A stretch of 64,000 nt of DNA from contig NC_090953.1 of assembly GCF_040807025.1 (NCBI RefSeq), positions 24,908,997-24,972,996 of the forward strand. Direction: 5' to 3'. Source of the DNA: Struthio camelus. Its lineage: Eukaryota; Chordata; Aves; Struthioniformes; Struthionidae. Positions 19,481-48,439 of the stretch are shown here, one piece after another (position 1 is the stretch's first letter; the number at the start of each line of letters is the position of its first letter). Position numbers and translations under genes: made by a program. A model generated the notes under the pieces. That model was given only the letters and a program-made list of their open reading frames with translations. It was not told where the DNA came from and did not search any database.

Positions 19481-21830
19481 GGCCAACGCCGCCCGGCCCG
19501 CCGCTGCCTTTCGAGCGGGGGGGGCTTTTTTGGCTTCCCCCCCCCACCACCACCACCCCCCCGGCCGCCTTCTGTGGGATCGTATGTGGCTTGGGACACG
19601 CGTGGCACCGCCGGCAGCCCAGGACCGGGGCGGGGGGCTGTGCCGGGAGAGCCCCGCTGCCCCCCGTGCCCGGGATGCCGGGGGCCGATGGCACCAGGGC
19701 GACGGGGAGGGTTTTTGTGCTCCCCCCCCGCCCCGTGCCGGGAGCTGAAGTGGGACGTGGCGAGCAGGGATGCTGCCGCCTGAGCGGTGGCCTTGGCCCC
19801 CGCCGGCAGGCTGAAACCGCCCCGCACTTTACACCGGGCAGGGAGTTCGCGGCGGTCGCAGCTTGCCAAGGCACGCTGCTCGCAGGCGGCGGGGGAGCCG
19901 CCAGGGACGGCTGCCGACGAGGGCACGGCCACCGCACGCGATGGCCGCGTGGGCGAACGGCGTCTGCCGGGGGCAGAGGGGCGCGCTGGCCTCCGGGAGC
20001 GCCCACCTGCCGGCGCGGTCCCTGACCGGCAGCCCCGGGGCGCCTGGCCGAGGCTGGGCGGGGATCGGACGCGCTCAGCCGTGCGCAGACACCTTCGCTG
20101 CGCGGCGCTCGGGCTGCGACCGGCCCTTTGCCGGCCGCGGCAGGAAACCCGCTTGCGGAACCGCCCCAAAATCTGTCGTTTTTCCCAGCGCGGGTGTTAA
20201 AGCTGCGCCGTGCGGGGTCGTTCTGGGTTTCCGCATTTCCCCGTGTCGAGGATGCAGATGCCGGGGCTGCTTTGCGCACGGAGGCAGCCTCCGGAGGGGG
20301 GCAGCACCGGCCGGAGCCTGCCCCCCAACGGGGCGGACGGGGGCCTCGCGCCTGGCACCTTGGGCGAACAAGCGCCCGGGCCGGGGAAGGGGCAGAGCAG
20401 CGGGGACGACGGCGCGAGCTGAAAGAGGGACCGGCACGTGCGGCTGGCCTCCCTCGGGGGCCCGCTGCGCCGAGCTGCCCCGTGCTCAGCCGCACCCTGC
20501 GGGGCTGACTCATGCGGGAAGCGGTCCCGTCCCTCGTCTTGCCAGGAAAGCGGCTGACGTCTGTCCCTCTGCAGCCGGGTGCCAGAAAAAAACCCTTCCC
20601 CCAAGGCAGCGGGGCTGGACGGGGAAAGGGAGGCCGGGGCACGGCCGGGTCGGCCTCCAAGGGAGGCAGGGCCGCCAGCCGGGCCGGCCGGGCCTCAGCT
20701 CCCCCAGCGGCTCTGGGCGCGCCTGGGAGGTGCCGCCAAAACTATTCCCCGGAGCACGTTCCCAGGAAAGGTCCAGCCGCCTGCCAGAGACCGCGACTCA
20801 CCCGGCACGAAACCGTCCCCAGGACGGCTTCTCTCGGGCCCCAAAACTCAGCAGCCCGTTACAAGCAGCAAGCGTCACGGGAGAGCCGCTCTCTGCCCCA
20901 AGGGGTTTTCAGACGAGGCGGAGCGCAGCCGTCAGCTGCCCCCTGGGCGCGTCGCGCGCCCCCGGAGCCCCCCAGCCCGGGCAGAGCGGGTGCCCCGCTC
21001 GCAGGAAGGGCGCCAACCGCCGCGTCCCGCCGCAGCCGCCAAGGGAGGCTTTCGGGGAGGATTCGGGGCTTGGGTCGAGTCCGCAAAGAGCTGCTCCGGG
21101 CGCTGCGAGCATCCACGGCGTCCTGCTGCGACGCAGCCGGCAAAGCAGATCCACCCAGCGACGCGGTCCCCGCCGTGCCCTTGCCTAGCCCGGCTCTCCG
21201 TCCGCCCGCGGCAGCCGAGGTCGAGCCCGCTTGCTTTCCTGCCAGCTGACCGGCATAAGCTCTTTTATCTGCCGGGGTTTGTCCAGGCGGCTTTAATCGG
21301 AGCCTCGATTCCGGCGAGGCTCAGAGAAAGCAGAAAAAACAGCTGGACGCGGCCGCTGCGGAGGGGGCCGAGACGCCGGTGCCCAAACGCCGCCCTCGCA
21401 GCCCCCGTCGCTCCCCGAGCAGGACGGCAGCTCAGGGACGAGTGCCGCGCTCAGGACCCTCCCTGGGGACGGCAGGCGCCGCGGCGTCGCCCCACGAGCG
21501 TTTGGGTGCCGCTGGGGGGTGGGGGGGGAAGACGAGGCGAGGGCCCGACACGGGCTGCAAAGCTCTGCAGAGGCGCCCGGGAGCAATTTTTGGCCCCAAC
21601 TGTTACATGCAGCCTGGCTCTCGGCCCCCCCGGGGCGAGCGAGGCGCGGCTCCCGCCGCGGGGGGGCTGCTGAGGGGTTCTCTATTTTTGGGGAAGCCAG
21701 GTCACGCACTTAGGAGCGTAACTTCAGGCTCCTATTTCTGGCCCGAGACCTCAGCCCGGTGACGCAGGCTGAGTCCTGCCTCAAGCCGGCAGGACTGGGG
21801 CGAGAGGCGCGCGCCCGCCCCGGGCCTCGG
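19480..21830. other. GC-rich spacer between divergent PARP6 and PKM
   Basis: No gene supported. Long ORFs occur on both strands because the sequence is GC-rich and poor in stops; none shows a protein family signature. An AP-1-like TGACTCA lies at 20506-20512. Confidence 0.65.
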
Positions 21831-21838
21831 CCTCCCGC

Positions 21839-21952
21839 ATGGCGGCGGGCGCCGGGCGGCCCCGCTGGCTGAGGGCGCTCTTCGCCCCGCCGCGCGGGAC
21901 GCGGCTCCCGCTGCCCCGGGCTGTGGCGGCGGGGCCGCCCGCGAAGCTCCAG
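21839..21952 (+). other. Orphan first-exon-like ORF upstream of PKM
   Basis: ATG at 21839 opens 38 codons rich in Arg, Ala, Pro and Leu with no Asp or Glu (MAAGAGRPRWLRALFAPPRG...), resembling a mitochondrial presequence. It ends exactly at a donor-like CTCCAG|GTAGCG. If spliced to PKM exon 2 at 28993 it would be out of frame and stop 3 nt after the PKM start codon, i.e. an upstream ORF. It could be an alternative PKM leader exon, another gene's first exon, or chance. Confidence 0.25.
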
Positions 21953-22019
21953 GTAGCGCCGGGGCGGCAGGGCCCGGCTCCGCGGGAGCGGAGAGGCGCG
22001 CGGCGCGGCGGGGCGCGGC

Positions 22020-22311
22020 CCCCTTAAGGCCGCTGTCACTCTCGGCTGGCGTGCCCGGCTCCTGCGCCGCCGCCTCATTGGCCGGCGGGGCGCGTGCGGC
22101 CGCAGCGCGCCGGCCTCCCGCCGCAGCTTGCGCGTCCGCCGCGGAAAAGAGTCCCGGCGCCCCGCCTCCCTCCCGCGCGAGGCAGGCGGCGGCGGCGGAG
22201 GGATCCGCAGGGCGGTGCTTCGGCCGCCGGGATCACCTTGGCGCGGCGGCGGCGCGGCGCGCAGAGAAGCTGAGGCTCTCGGGGAGAACGGGCGCGGGGC
22301 GAGCGGCGCAG
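22020..22311 (+). promoter_or_regulatory. PKM: PKM CpG-island promoter and non-coding exon 1
   Basis: TATA-less GC-rich promoter with an inverted CCAAT box (ATTGG at 22077-22081). A good splice donor (GCAG|GTAACG) ends at 22311 and would close the untranslated first exon. The start site is inferred to lie within about 22100-22200. Confidence 0.55.
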
Positions 22312-22575
22312 GTAACGGCGGCGGCCGGCAGCGGCGGCGGCCTCGGCGCCCAGCCCCGGGCGGCAGGGGGACGAAGGCGGGTGGGGCGAGCAGCCGCGGC
22401 GCCGCCGCGCGGCGAGGGCCTCCCTCAGGGCTGCGCGCGGGGCGGCGGTTGGGGGGCGGCCGCGGGGCCCCCTGGGGCGGAGGGGGTGTCGCGAGGCGGC
22501 CCCGCGCGCCGCGGCGGGGGGGGGGGCTGGGGGGGGACGGCGCGCGCAGCCCGCGCGGCCGCGGCGGGGCCGGCG

Positions 22576-22581
22576 CACGTG
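22576..22581 (+). promoter_or_regulatory. PKM: E-box CACGTG in PKM intron 1
   Basis: Perfect CACGTG, which also contains the ACGTG core of a hypoxia response element, in the CpG island about 265 bp past exon 1. HIF-1 and MYC are known activators of mammalian PKM; use of this copy is inferred. Confidence 0.4.
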
Positions 22582-25500
22582 GCGCGCCGCGAGGCGCGGT
22601 CCCGCCCCCGAGCCGCCCGGCACCCGCCCCCCCTCTCCCCTTCCCCCGTGCAGCGGGGCGAGCTCCGCTCCCCGCCTGCCGCGGCCCCGCTCCGGGAAGC
22701 GGCGGCGCCGCCGCTCCGCAGCCGTCGCGCGCGTAGCCCTGGGCGCGGCTTCGCGCCGGGTGCCGCGCGCGCGGCTCTTGCGCCCGGTGGGCTGTGAGTT
22801 GAGGCTAGGCCCTTCGACTGCGGGGAGCAAGCGCTGCCCGTGCCGGCTGCCCTCTGCGAGGGGAGGGGTGAGGCTGTGTTTTTGCGAGGAGGTAACGGCT
22901 AGTGTCGAGGGGGAGATGATACAGCGAAAACTCTCTGAAGCTTCGGATCGGTGCAGTATAACTTACGGGAAGGCGTGCGGTGGCTGCATTGCAACACCTT
23001 GCTGAGCTTCCTGTCTGTGAATGACTTGCACTGGACCAGAATCTTCTGGGAGGCTGAGTCAGAGATGGAAGGAGTGAAGCACTTTGGTTGCCCGCCTCTC
23101 CCCCCCCCCCCCACCGCGCACTCACGTAACAGTTCTGGCGATGCTCTGAATGGCGTGAGCTTGAATCAGTATACGGCTCAGTGACCTCGCCAGAGATGCG
23201 GCAGCCTCTTGGTTCTGCTCGCAAGTGAAGGCCCCTTCTGAATTAATCGTCTGTCCTTCTGTAACTATGCCTGCTTAAACATGTCCAATTGATTTTTGAC
23301 AGTCACTTGTACTTTACTAAGGACTATGAAAACCTTTGAAACGTGTTCGAACTCTCTTTGCAGGATTAGTTATGCATGAATAGCGCTTTTGTTAGCAAAC
23401 AATGGAAACCTCGCTACTGTCTCCTCAGATTAGTAAAAGTAGATCATCTCTTAAAATGTGCTTTGCTCTGATAACCTACTTATCTGTAAGGCACAGGTTA
23501 ATAGAAATCACTGTTTCGAGGAGCTTTTGTGATTTTTTAATGTCTAATTTTCTGGTTACGTGGCCATCTTCCGCTACAATAGCGCCTGTGAAATGCTCCT
23601 TCTAGTCATGACTTGCTTTGGCACAAGTGTCTAATGTTGGATGAAGAAAATCAGAGTCTCTGATTACCTAGATACGTCTAGGGCAACTCAAGGGCAATTG
23701 TGCGAGCAGAAGTGCTTAGTAAAAATTTGGTCGTAAGCACTCTATATTTTTGTGTCTAATACCCCATTTCCAAAGCAGAACCTGGGTTAATAGTCAAAGT
23801 AACTGCTCCTTAGGAGTAACCTGCACATGTTGCTGAGAAAGAGTTAGCTCTGCTTGATGGAGGAGCAGCTCCATGGTTGCCATTTGGTGGCCCAGTGTGT
23901 CCTAATGATGCTGACTCTTATTTTCATCCTGTGACCAGATTGAAGAATGCTTTCTCTACCAGCACAGGAAACTGTGCTGTGAAGCAGGTTCTTGAAGCTG
24001 AGTCGTACATTTAAAAGCCTTTCAAGAAACTTTGCTTTCCCAGGATAACGTACTTCCTGCTGCTTACAGAAATTATGTGATGGTTGTAGACATGCCTCTG
24101 AGCCTGTTCCTTGAGCAGTGCGCATTTTTCTTGTAATGCTAGTCTGCTGCTTTGCCTGGAGAAGTAAATATATTAAAACCTTAGCTTATTGGTGTTAGCT
24201 GCACTGATACAAAGCCATTTAACTAACTTGTTAATTCCCCTTCCACACAGCAAGCTGATACTCTGATTTGGTACAGAAAAATGCTGCTTAGGCTGACTAG
24301 GGAGAGCAAACCACGTGTTAGTCCTTTATCTCTCTTGCAGTCTCTAGGCCCTTGTTCTCCCTATGGGGAAGATGGTGCCCCTTTAGGGAGGGCCGAGCCT
24401 CGCTGCAGCATGGTGTGATGAATGGCACGTAGAGAATGGGACTGCAATACCTAGTCACTGCCACTACCAGGTTGAGTGCGCAGCAAATCTTCATCCTGGA
24501 GCTGGTGATGCAGTGGAGCAGCATGTAGGTGAAGGATCTCTGTTTCCATCTACAGTTATGTTTAAATTTTAAGATGCTTTACTTTGTGTGAAAAAGACTT
24601 TTGCCATCTTCTTGAAAGCAGTAGCTAGCCTCGATTTCTGCTGGTAAGGGAGTAGGCTTTCAGGTTCTCTGAAAGACTCCTTAACCTTGCAGTATATTCC
24701 CTTGACACAGGATAAGCTGGTAGGTGTGCCTGCTGTATTAAGTCTGTGCTGGGAATACATCGCTCTACATATGTTCTTCAGCAAACATCTGATGCTAGTC
24801 ACCTGCACTTGGTTGATGTATTATTAATACATTTTTAAGCCTACTTTGCCCTCTTGAGAGGGGCAGGCTGAGCTAAATCATATGTTGATGTAACCGTTAA
24901 TCCGTTTGCGTGCAGGGAAAGTGCTGATGTCGCGCAGCACCGTGTGGACTAGCATGACCTTTCAGATCCAGATAACTTGTATTCTGAAAGCCAGAGAAAC
25001 ATCAGCATCACAAAGCTGCAGGCTGTGGATGTCTCTTCCTGTGTAGCTGGAAGTACAGAAAAGGAGTCTGCGGCTTGCTGTTGGAAGATCTTATATCCAC
25101 AGGAGCAGGTGGTGGGTGCTGGGTCCTCTCCAGTGTTGCAGATAAGAGATGGTATTTTTGGTGGCCATCTTGTAGTTATGTAACAGTGCAAAGCCGCCTC
25201 CTGCAACAGCTACCCAAAAGAAGAACATGTTCTTTCCTTTCTGGACGAGGAGTTGACAGACCTTATTAAAAGCCTGATTCACCACAGAACTAGATTTTTT
25301 TTTTGCTGTTGCTGTTTTTGAGTCACTTTAGCTTCTGGAATGAATAAAGCTGACATCTCTCCTAGATCTTAGGATGTTTTTGGAAATCTGGAAGTTGGCT
25401 GAAAGCTTGCCTATTTTCATAACCCTGGCTGCCTCAAATGTAATGTGAACTCATATCGCTTCTGCCTCTCTTTGACTTCTCTGGCACTTCTGTGTAGGCT

Positions 25501-26752
25501 GCCCAGGAACACCCGGACTTGAACAGCCTTGTTTTTCGGAAGGAGTAAGGTTGTGTAAGTGTAGCTGACCCATGCCACTCACTCCCACATAGGAGAGGAA
25601 ATAAAACTAAGAATGTTCATCCACCGTACAGCTGTGCTGATGCCGGATGTAACTTTGAGGCTCTCACAGGCCGATAAAGGACAGTAAAATGTCTTTGTCT
25701 TGTGTGGCAGTAGTTAACACCAAGCCAGTCTAGCAGTACTTACACATAGCGACTGCCCCAGGGCATTCATTCTGCCTGCAGCCTGAGCGCTGCAATTGCC
25801 ACTTCCCCTTTTTGCCGGCTGGGGTAGCAGCTTCATGCAAAGAGTGAGAACTAACTGCTCAGCCTGGGCTGGGGATTGCTGCTTAACTTTGCACTGCCTG
25901 CTTCTCCTCCCTGGAGGGGAGAGCTGGAGATGCCCTAGTCTCAACTGTTTGCTGCAGCAGAACCGGATGAGCAGGCTGCGGTTAGTCACCTTGCTACTGA
26001 AACTGGTCCTCACTGACCTCAAACGGTTCTGACTTTCTAGAATGTTCATGAGCCCTAAGATACCGAGGAGGTACCAGACATGCTCAGTATACTCTGCCTG
26101 AAGCATGGGCAGTTCTAATATTGAACCCTGGGATTTGCTAGTCGTGCCCTGAGGAAGGACGTTGCATTTATTCAGTGTTTAAAACATCCAAAGAACTAGG
26201 CTTTCCCCCTTTACTTGATCAGGCCAAGCAGACTGAGAGTCCACAGTGTCTTCAGGTGGTCTTGAAATCCTTGCCCCTCTGGTTTAAAAACCAACCAACC
26301 ACATTAAAAAAAAAAAAAAAACCTGAAGTATTGGGAAATGCCAGACATTCCTGCTGTATTTTAAAGTTGGTCCTTGTGGTGGAATTCAGTAGATGCTTTG
26401 TAAATATATGGTAATGAAAGGCAAGAGGAAGCATAAAAATGTGTAGCTGGACATGTGCAGGCAAAAGGGTCTTTGGAATTTTTTGCTGCTGTGCTGCTTT
26501 TCCTCTGCTGTAGACAAGGTCACAGTGTCTGTGATGAATTTGTCTGATCTCACTGAGTTGCTGGAAGGTCTTTCGTAAAAGGGATTCTGACTTGAAATGA
26601 AGTTGCTTTTTTACCTCCCTTTTTGTGTATTCTGGAAGACTTTGAGGGGGTAAAAAAATAATATATGTAAGTGACTACTTGTGGGTGGAGCATTTCCATG
26701 AGATAGAAGCTGCCTCTGAAGATCAAAGGGGGGAAAACTCATCTGTGTATTT

Positions 26753-26774
26753 AAAAAAAAAAAAAAAAAAAAAA
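26753..26774 (+). repeat. Poly(A) run of 22
   Basis: Pure A run in PKM intron 1. A second run of 17 A lies at 26305-26321. Confidence 0.8.
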
Positions 26775-29011
26775 GCAGCTTGCAAATAACAGTCTGGATG
26801 CAATACTATTGCTCCGTATTCTTCTACCTCTTATTTTCAGAAGTGGCACCAACGTGATCATGGTATTTGTATGTAGACAGTTTCCCAGCAAGTGCTTTTT
26901 ATGCGCATCTAGAGAACGCGACACTGTTATGCAGGTGTTCAAGGATGAAGCAGCAAATGTTAGAGGGCTAAAACATAATGTTCAGGTCTGACCAGCTGGC
27001 ATTCCTATAATAATGTAACTTTGTCAGGCTTTTTATGTGGGTTGACTTTCTTGTACTAACTGCAGTGAATCAGCAGCTTCTGGCAGGGCTGAGGTAAAGG
27101 ACACTTGCCAGGACAAATTATGGTTTTCAGTGGCCTGTCTCCTCGCTCTTTTCTGCACCGTAATGAGGATATGGTGAGTCAGGGCTGCCTGCGAGACAAT
27201 CCGCACGTACGTGCAGGTTCGCCTAGCAGAAGTGGCGGAGGGGAGGAGCAACGGTCTGAATGGAGCCTCTGTCGCATCTGTGCAAGGCACATGGTAGAGT
27301 CACAGGGGATCTCCCCTCTCATATGTTAGAGGCATGGTGTTTAATTCTGGTCATCCATGCTAGCTTTGACAAAGCTATCAGTTTATTAGTGCCTCTGTTT
27401 CAAAGCTGAATATATTGAGCTAGCTAGTGTGTACAGCTAGTGCCGTTTTTCTGCTTCTGGGCAGAAAGAACTGGATGCAAAAACTCTACCGTATCCCTGC
27501 CATCTGTTGAGGAGCAATCTCTTTCTCTCTAATTGTCGTGCTAAAGAAATATCTGAAATCATCTCTCATAGGTTGTGGTAGATTCGGCTGAAATAGTCAC
27601 CAACTCTGAATCTCTCCTGTCTATGTGCAGGTGACCAGTGTTTGAAGTCAAAATTAATGATCTGCCTGTGTTGCTACCCACCTTAAATCACTCGTTTACT
27701 GAAGGCTTTTTGAATGCAGACACTCCAGACCTCTGACTGAGAGCAGAGGCAGTACTCTACGGATTATGTAACGAGAATGTGAAGTAGCTAAGTCTTGCCT
27801 TACCAGAAAGTACGAGCACGACAAAGTATTCTTTGGCAGAGTAAAACAATGCAGAAGGGAGATGGGCAGGTGGAAGAGGACAGACAGCTTTCAGCTGCCA
27901 TTGCTACTTCAGAACAAAATTGCAATGTGACCTGAGGTAGGCAATTGGAAATGCCCTGGAGCATCAGTGCTGCTGGGAAATGAGTATCCTCCCATCAGAG
28001 CAGACAGTGAAGCTTTAATTCAACTCCCTTCTGGGAATGGGGACCTTTCCTGCTTTCTGGGGGATGCTCAGGTCCTGCAAGGGCAAGCAGCTTGAGTTTG
28101 TAGGGTTTTTATCTTACTGAACGGACTCCAAAAAGCATGCTGAAATTTCTCAGGCGCTCTGTAGTTAAAACTCAGAGAGGAGAGTCTCCTATTCTGGCCT
28201 TGCAAATGTTACTGGGACTGTGTGATACCAGAAGCTGGGGGGGGCGGGGAAGGGGTGGTGGAGAGGGCGTGCAGTTTCCTGTTGGATCTGAACAACAAAA
28301 TGCTGAATAACCAGTCTTAAACTTTATGGTGGCTTTCTGCTGCTCTAGGTTAGGGGTCTCTTCCCATCTCTGCGTTCCCCACAATGTCTTTGGTTTGAAG
28401 AGGGACCTTGAGCATATTAAGGAAATCTTCAGTCTCGTATGTGTTCTCTGCCAAGGTGCTGCATTTAATAACTCAAGTCTACTTATCTGTACAGGCTTAA
28501 AGGGTGGGTTTTAAGCTTAGGTAGACTTCATTTTGATTAGATGCTTCTCTCTAGAAGCCTGTAAAGCACATCTGCAGTCATGTTAGCAGCAAGCTACCAA
28601 GGTCCCCAGTTGTGAGGGGGAAATCCAGTCAAGGCTTGTAGGAGAGGTGATTTGCAGGCTAGGAGAGAAGAGGCAGAATCTCTGCTTGTGCACTGAAGTG
28701 CTTGAATTTTGTTGTCCTGTAATTCTAAGGGAAGACTGGCTATGAAGAGAACCTATGAAGGGAACATCTCCATGGAAAGCAGGTAAGCTTTGGATGGCCT
28801 TTATGGGGGATAACTTTAAAACAGGAGCGAGTCTGCCTGTATCTCGGAGATTGAAGTAAGCACATAAAGATAGTTTAACCAGTGGCAGGCTTCTTGTTAC
28901 CTCCAGATTCATCACGTGGGTATGTTGATATCTCTGCTTGATGAGCAAGTATTTATGATTTTTAGACCTGGCAACGCTTTCTTCTCTTTTAGATACAGGA
29001 TTCCAGCAACG

Positions 29012-45497
<16,486 letters not shown>

Positions 45498-46625
45498 ACA
45501 ACTGACTCAACCAGCAACATGTTCGCTCCCCCTGCTCCATCCACTCCCCCTCCCCTTGCATTAGACCAGCAGTTGCTTGCAATGTTCTCCTTGTCTGTAG
45601 AGTGGATTTAGGTTGCTAAACACCACCGAGTGCAGCAGCAGGGGGAAGAGACCTTAAATCACTAAAAATACTTGAAGTGTTTAGTTTTTTTAAAAACTTC
45701 TCCCTATAGTTAAGTACTGCCCTGATGTATGTTGGGGTCAGGGTAGGAGGTTCCTGCATGCTGATGGGACTTATGCTCCTCTGCTGCCTCTTAGCCTAGT
45801 TACTGTCCTCAGGGTGTGAACGTGCCTTTCCTTGCCCCTATTTGGGGTGATGGGGAAGGGAACAGGTGACTTAAGGTTCAACGGTTCTGGTGTAACACTC
45901 TGCAGTAGGCAAATGGCAGCCCTGTGCCCCGTAGGTTCAGCTACGCAGCAGCTCCATGTAATGCCAGCCCTTCTCTGCTGTGTCTTCATACGCCCGCAGG
46001 CTTGCACTGTTAGTGTCTCCAGTACACTCCAGTTCTGGAGGTACTGTGGATTGCCACGGGTCTGTCTAGTTGTACACCGTGTGGGAGCTAGGCTGGCTCT
46101 CTTCTCTGGGTTTACTGTTGGCTCTCTGCACTGCAGACTCCACCACAAGCTCAGGAGGTGGATGTCCTCAGAAAGCAAGATGTGCTTAACCCTTTAAGCC
46201 CAAAAAAGCATCTTGCTTGAGGCTGGCTGCTTTTTATCCCCCTCTAATGCAAGCAGAAGCTGTTACATTTGAGACACAAATCTCCCAAAAGACCAAATGT
46301 AGGATGAATCCAAGCCTAGATTCCCTCTAACCTGTTTTCAGTTTGACCTAAGTGTTGCAGGGGTGGGGACAGAACAAGGATAAAACAGGATGTTGGCTCT
46401 AAAGGGTTGAGCGCTTCAAGGGTTTCGACTGTCCATGGCGAGCGCCCTTCACCTCTGTGCTAAGAGCTTCCTGTGCTCCTATTGCAGTGTCACGTCTGAG
46501 TTTAGTCACGTTACCTGAGAGCGTTCTCCTTCATTGTAAATCTGGACAAACTGTTCACTCTTAACAGGTGTTTTGGGTTGTAGAGCACAAGTATGTACAT
46601 CAATAAAGAAAAGCTGAAGCACCCA
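45498..46625 (+). other. PKM: PKM 3' UTR
   Basis: About 1.1 kb from the stop to just past AATAAA at 46602-46607. No coding sequence supported. Confidence 0.75.
46602..46607 (+). terminator. PKM: PKM poly(A) signal AATAAA
   Basis: catcAATAAAgaaaagctgaag, followed within 40 nt by T/G-rich sequence (gttggggtttgtttgag). Confidence 0.85.
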
Positions 46626-46837
46626 TCAGCCTGCTGCCTCCGTTGGGGTTTGTTTGAGCTGTTCTCGGGAGCCCTCGGCATTCAAACCACCATGCTGAGG
46701 TGTGCGAGTGCTTGCTGAATGGGCCCGCAGGGGAGGCTTCTGGCAAGTGCCTTTGTGGTGCCTGAGCCTCTTGCTCAAGTTGGCTGGCTGCAGCTAGAGG
46801 GCAGAGCTCTGGGCTTAACGTGGGTGTACTCGTCCCG

Positions 46838-46948
46838 CTGCTGCCACCTCCTGTGGAAGGAGCGGCTGGGACCCACTGCTGCCACCTCCTGTGGAAGGAG
46901 CGGCTGGGACCCACTGCTGCCACCTCCTGTGGAAGGAGCGGCTGGGAG
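46838..46948 (+). repeat. 38-bp tandem repeat, about 2.9 copies
   Basis: Copies start at 46838, 46876 and 46914 with almost no differences (ctgctgccacctcctgtgga...). The near identity suggests recent expansion. Confidence 0.9.
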
Positions 46949-48179
46949 GGCTCTGAGCTGCTGTGTTGTCTTGACTCGGCTGAGTCGGTCTCCCCCCTGC
47001 TGCTCTGACAAGACAAGGAGTGCCAAGTGATGCAGCAACGCTGCGTTGTAGCCTTCCCCTCTGACCACCAAGCGGATGATTTATAAGCAGCCCTTACTGT
47101 CCAAGTGCTGGGATTCATGCAGTGGTGCTGTGTGCCTGCAGCCTAGATGTGTTTGTAGTTGTCCTGCAGTAAGCCTGGAGTTCCCCCCAGCCTTGCCTGG
47201 GGCATGGCTTGCCCTGTCCTGCTGCCCCAGCATCGCTGCTGGGGCTGTCAGTGCTGTGCTGGCTTTGACCTTCATGCTGCTGGCTTGTTGCTTGAATGGG
47301 GGAGACCTCATTACGTGGCACCTTTGAGTGCTCTCCCAGAGGCGGTGTATCGGGCACTGGCCACCAGGCTCCTGTTGAACCCGGAGCCCGTACTCATGCT
47401 TTTGCAGACCTTCCTGGAAGAGATCTGCTTGAGGCCTCTGTTCAGCATAGTGATCAGAGTGCTGCTGCTGCCTGGGCTGTTCTGCTTTTGCGAGGCCCAG
47501 TGGGGCCAGGCCTGGAGGATGGAGGTGACTTGGAGAGGATGGATCCAGCTGTGCTGGGGCTCCCTGAGCCCAAGTGCCAGGCGGGGAGCTTGTCTGGGGC
47601 TGGCCAGCAGTCCCGGTCCACCTTGATCAGACCCTTTTGCACTGCAGTATACCTCTTGCGGTGATGCAGGGAGAGAAGCGGGCTCCGCTCTGCTCCCAGG
47701 GCCTGGACGGGGCCTCTCATTTCACCTCCTCCGTGGCCCTCGTCCTGCCTTTGGGGCTAGTCTGGGGTCTGGAGCTGGTGGACGCCTGGCCAGCTCGCTG
47801 CTGGGGAGACGGGGGTGTGGGTGGCCCGGCCTCCGGTCACTCAGCGGTTTCCTGGGTCGTTCCCTCGTTCAGCCAGTGCCTGGATGCCCTGCGCATCGGT
47901 GACCGGTGGGTTTAATCTCTGTCCTGCAGCTCTGTCCTAGGGGTCTGCAGCAGGGGATGGTGAAAAGCCAGGTGCCTGCCGGCCTGCTGTGGCAGGGGCC
48001 GAGGGAAGAGCAAGGGTGCCCTGGGCAGGGACCAGTCATGGCCCTTGGGGACGGACGGGCAAGAGGCACCCGTGGGTGCCTGGGGGCTGGGCAAAGGCGG
48101 TGGGACGGTCTGGGGGGTGCGCAGTGGTGGATCTGGTGCCTGCAGTGGGTGGCAGGCAGGCTGGGCAGGGTCAGTGCCT

Positions 48180-48420
48180 GTTGGGGGCAATTAGGGGATG
48201 TGGGGCAGGGAGGGGGTGTGGGGGTGCGTGGGGGTGGGGATGGGGGGACATGCAGGGCCAGGAGGGGGGCAGAGGGGGTGCGGGGGGCAAACCGGGGTGC
48301 AGGGGGACAGATTCGGGGTGCAAGGGCGGGGATGGGGCAGTTGGGCGCGGGGAGGCAGGTGGGGCGGATGGGGCAGGGATGGGGCAAAAGGGGCGGGGGG
48401 GGGCCAAGGCAACAGGGTCG
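48180..48420 (+). repeat. G-run block, quadruplex-prone
   Basis: Many runs of four or more G separated by short spacers (ggggtg, ggggca) just upstream of the GRAMD2A promoter. Confidence 0.7.
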
Positions 48421-48439
48421 CGTCCCCTTTAAGAGGCGG

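Larger units (their letters stand above)
22312..28992 (+). other. PKM: PKM intron 1
   Basis: About 6.7 kb. The first 500 bp are CpG-rich and hold a perfect E-box; the rest is ordinary AT-richer intron. Two long poly(A) runs (26305-26321, 26753-26774) may mark old retroposed tails, but no element was recognised around them. Confidence 0.6.

Noticed and set aside
19317-21188. ORFs of 447 (minus) and 441 (plus) codons between PARP6 and PKM
   Set aside because: Both strands are open at once, the residues are Arg/Pro/Ala/Gly-rich, and no domain is visible; typical of CpG-island DNA.
26300-26775. Retroposed element (CR1 or similar) near the poly(A) runs
   Set aside because: No reverse-transcriptase fragments, CR1-type 3' repeat or target duplications were recognised; only A runs are visible.
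46838-46948. Possible CRISPR-like array
   Set aside because: Direct tandem copies without unique spacers, in vertebrate DNA.
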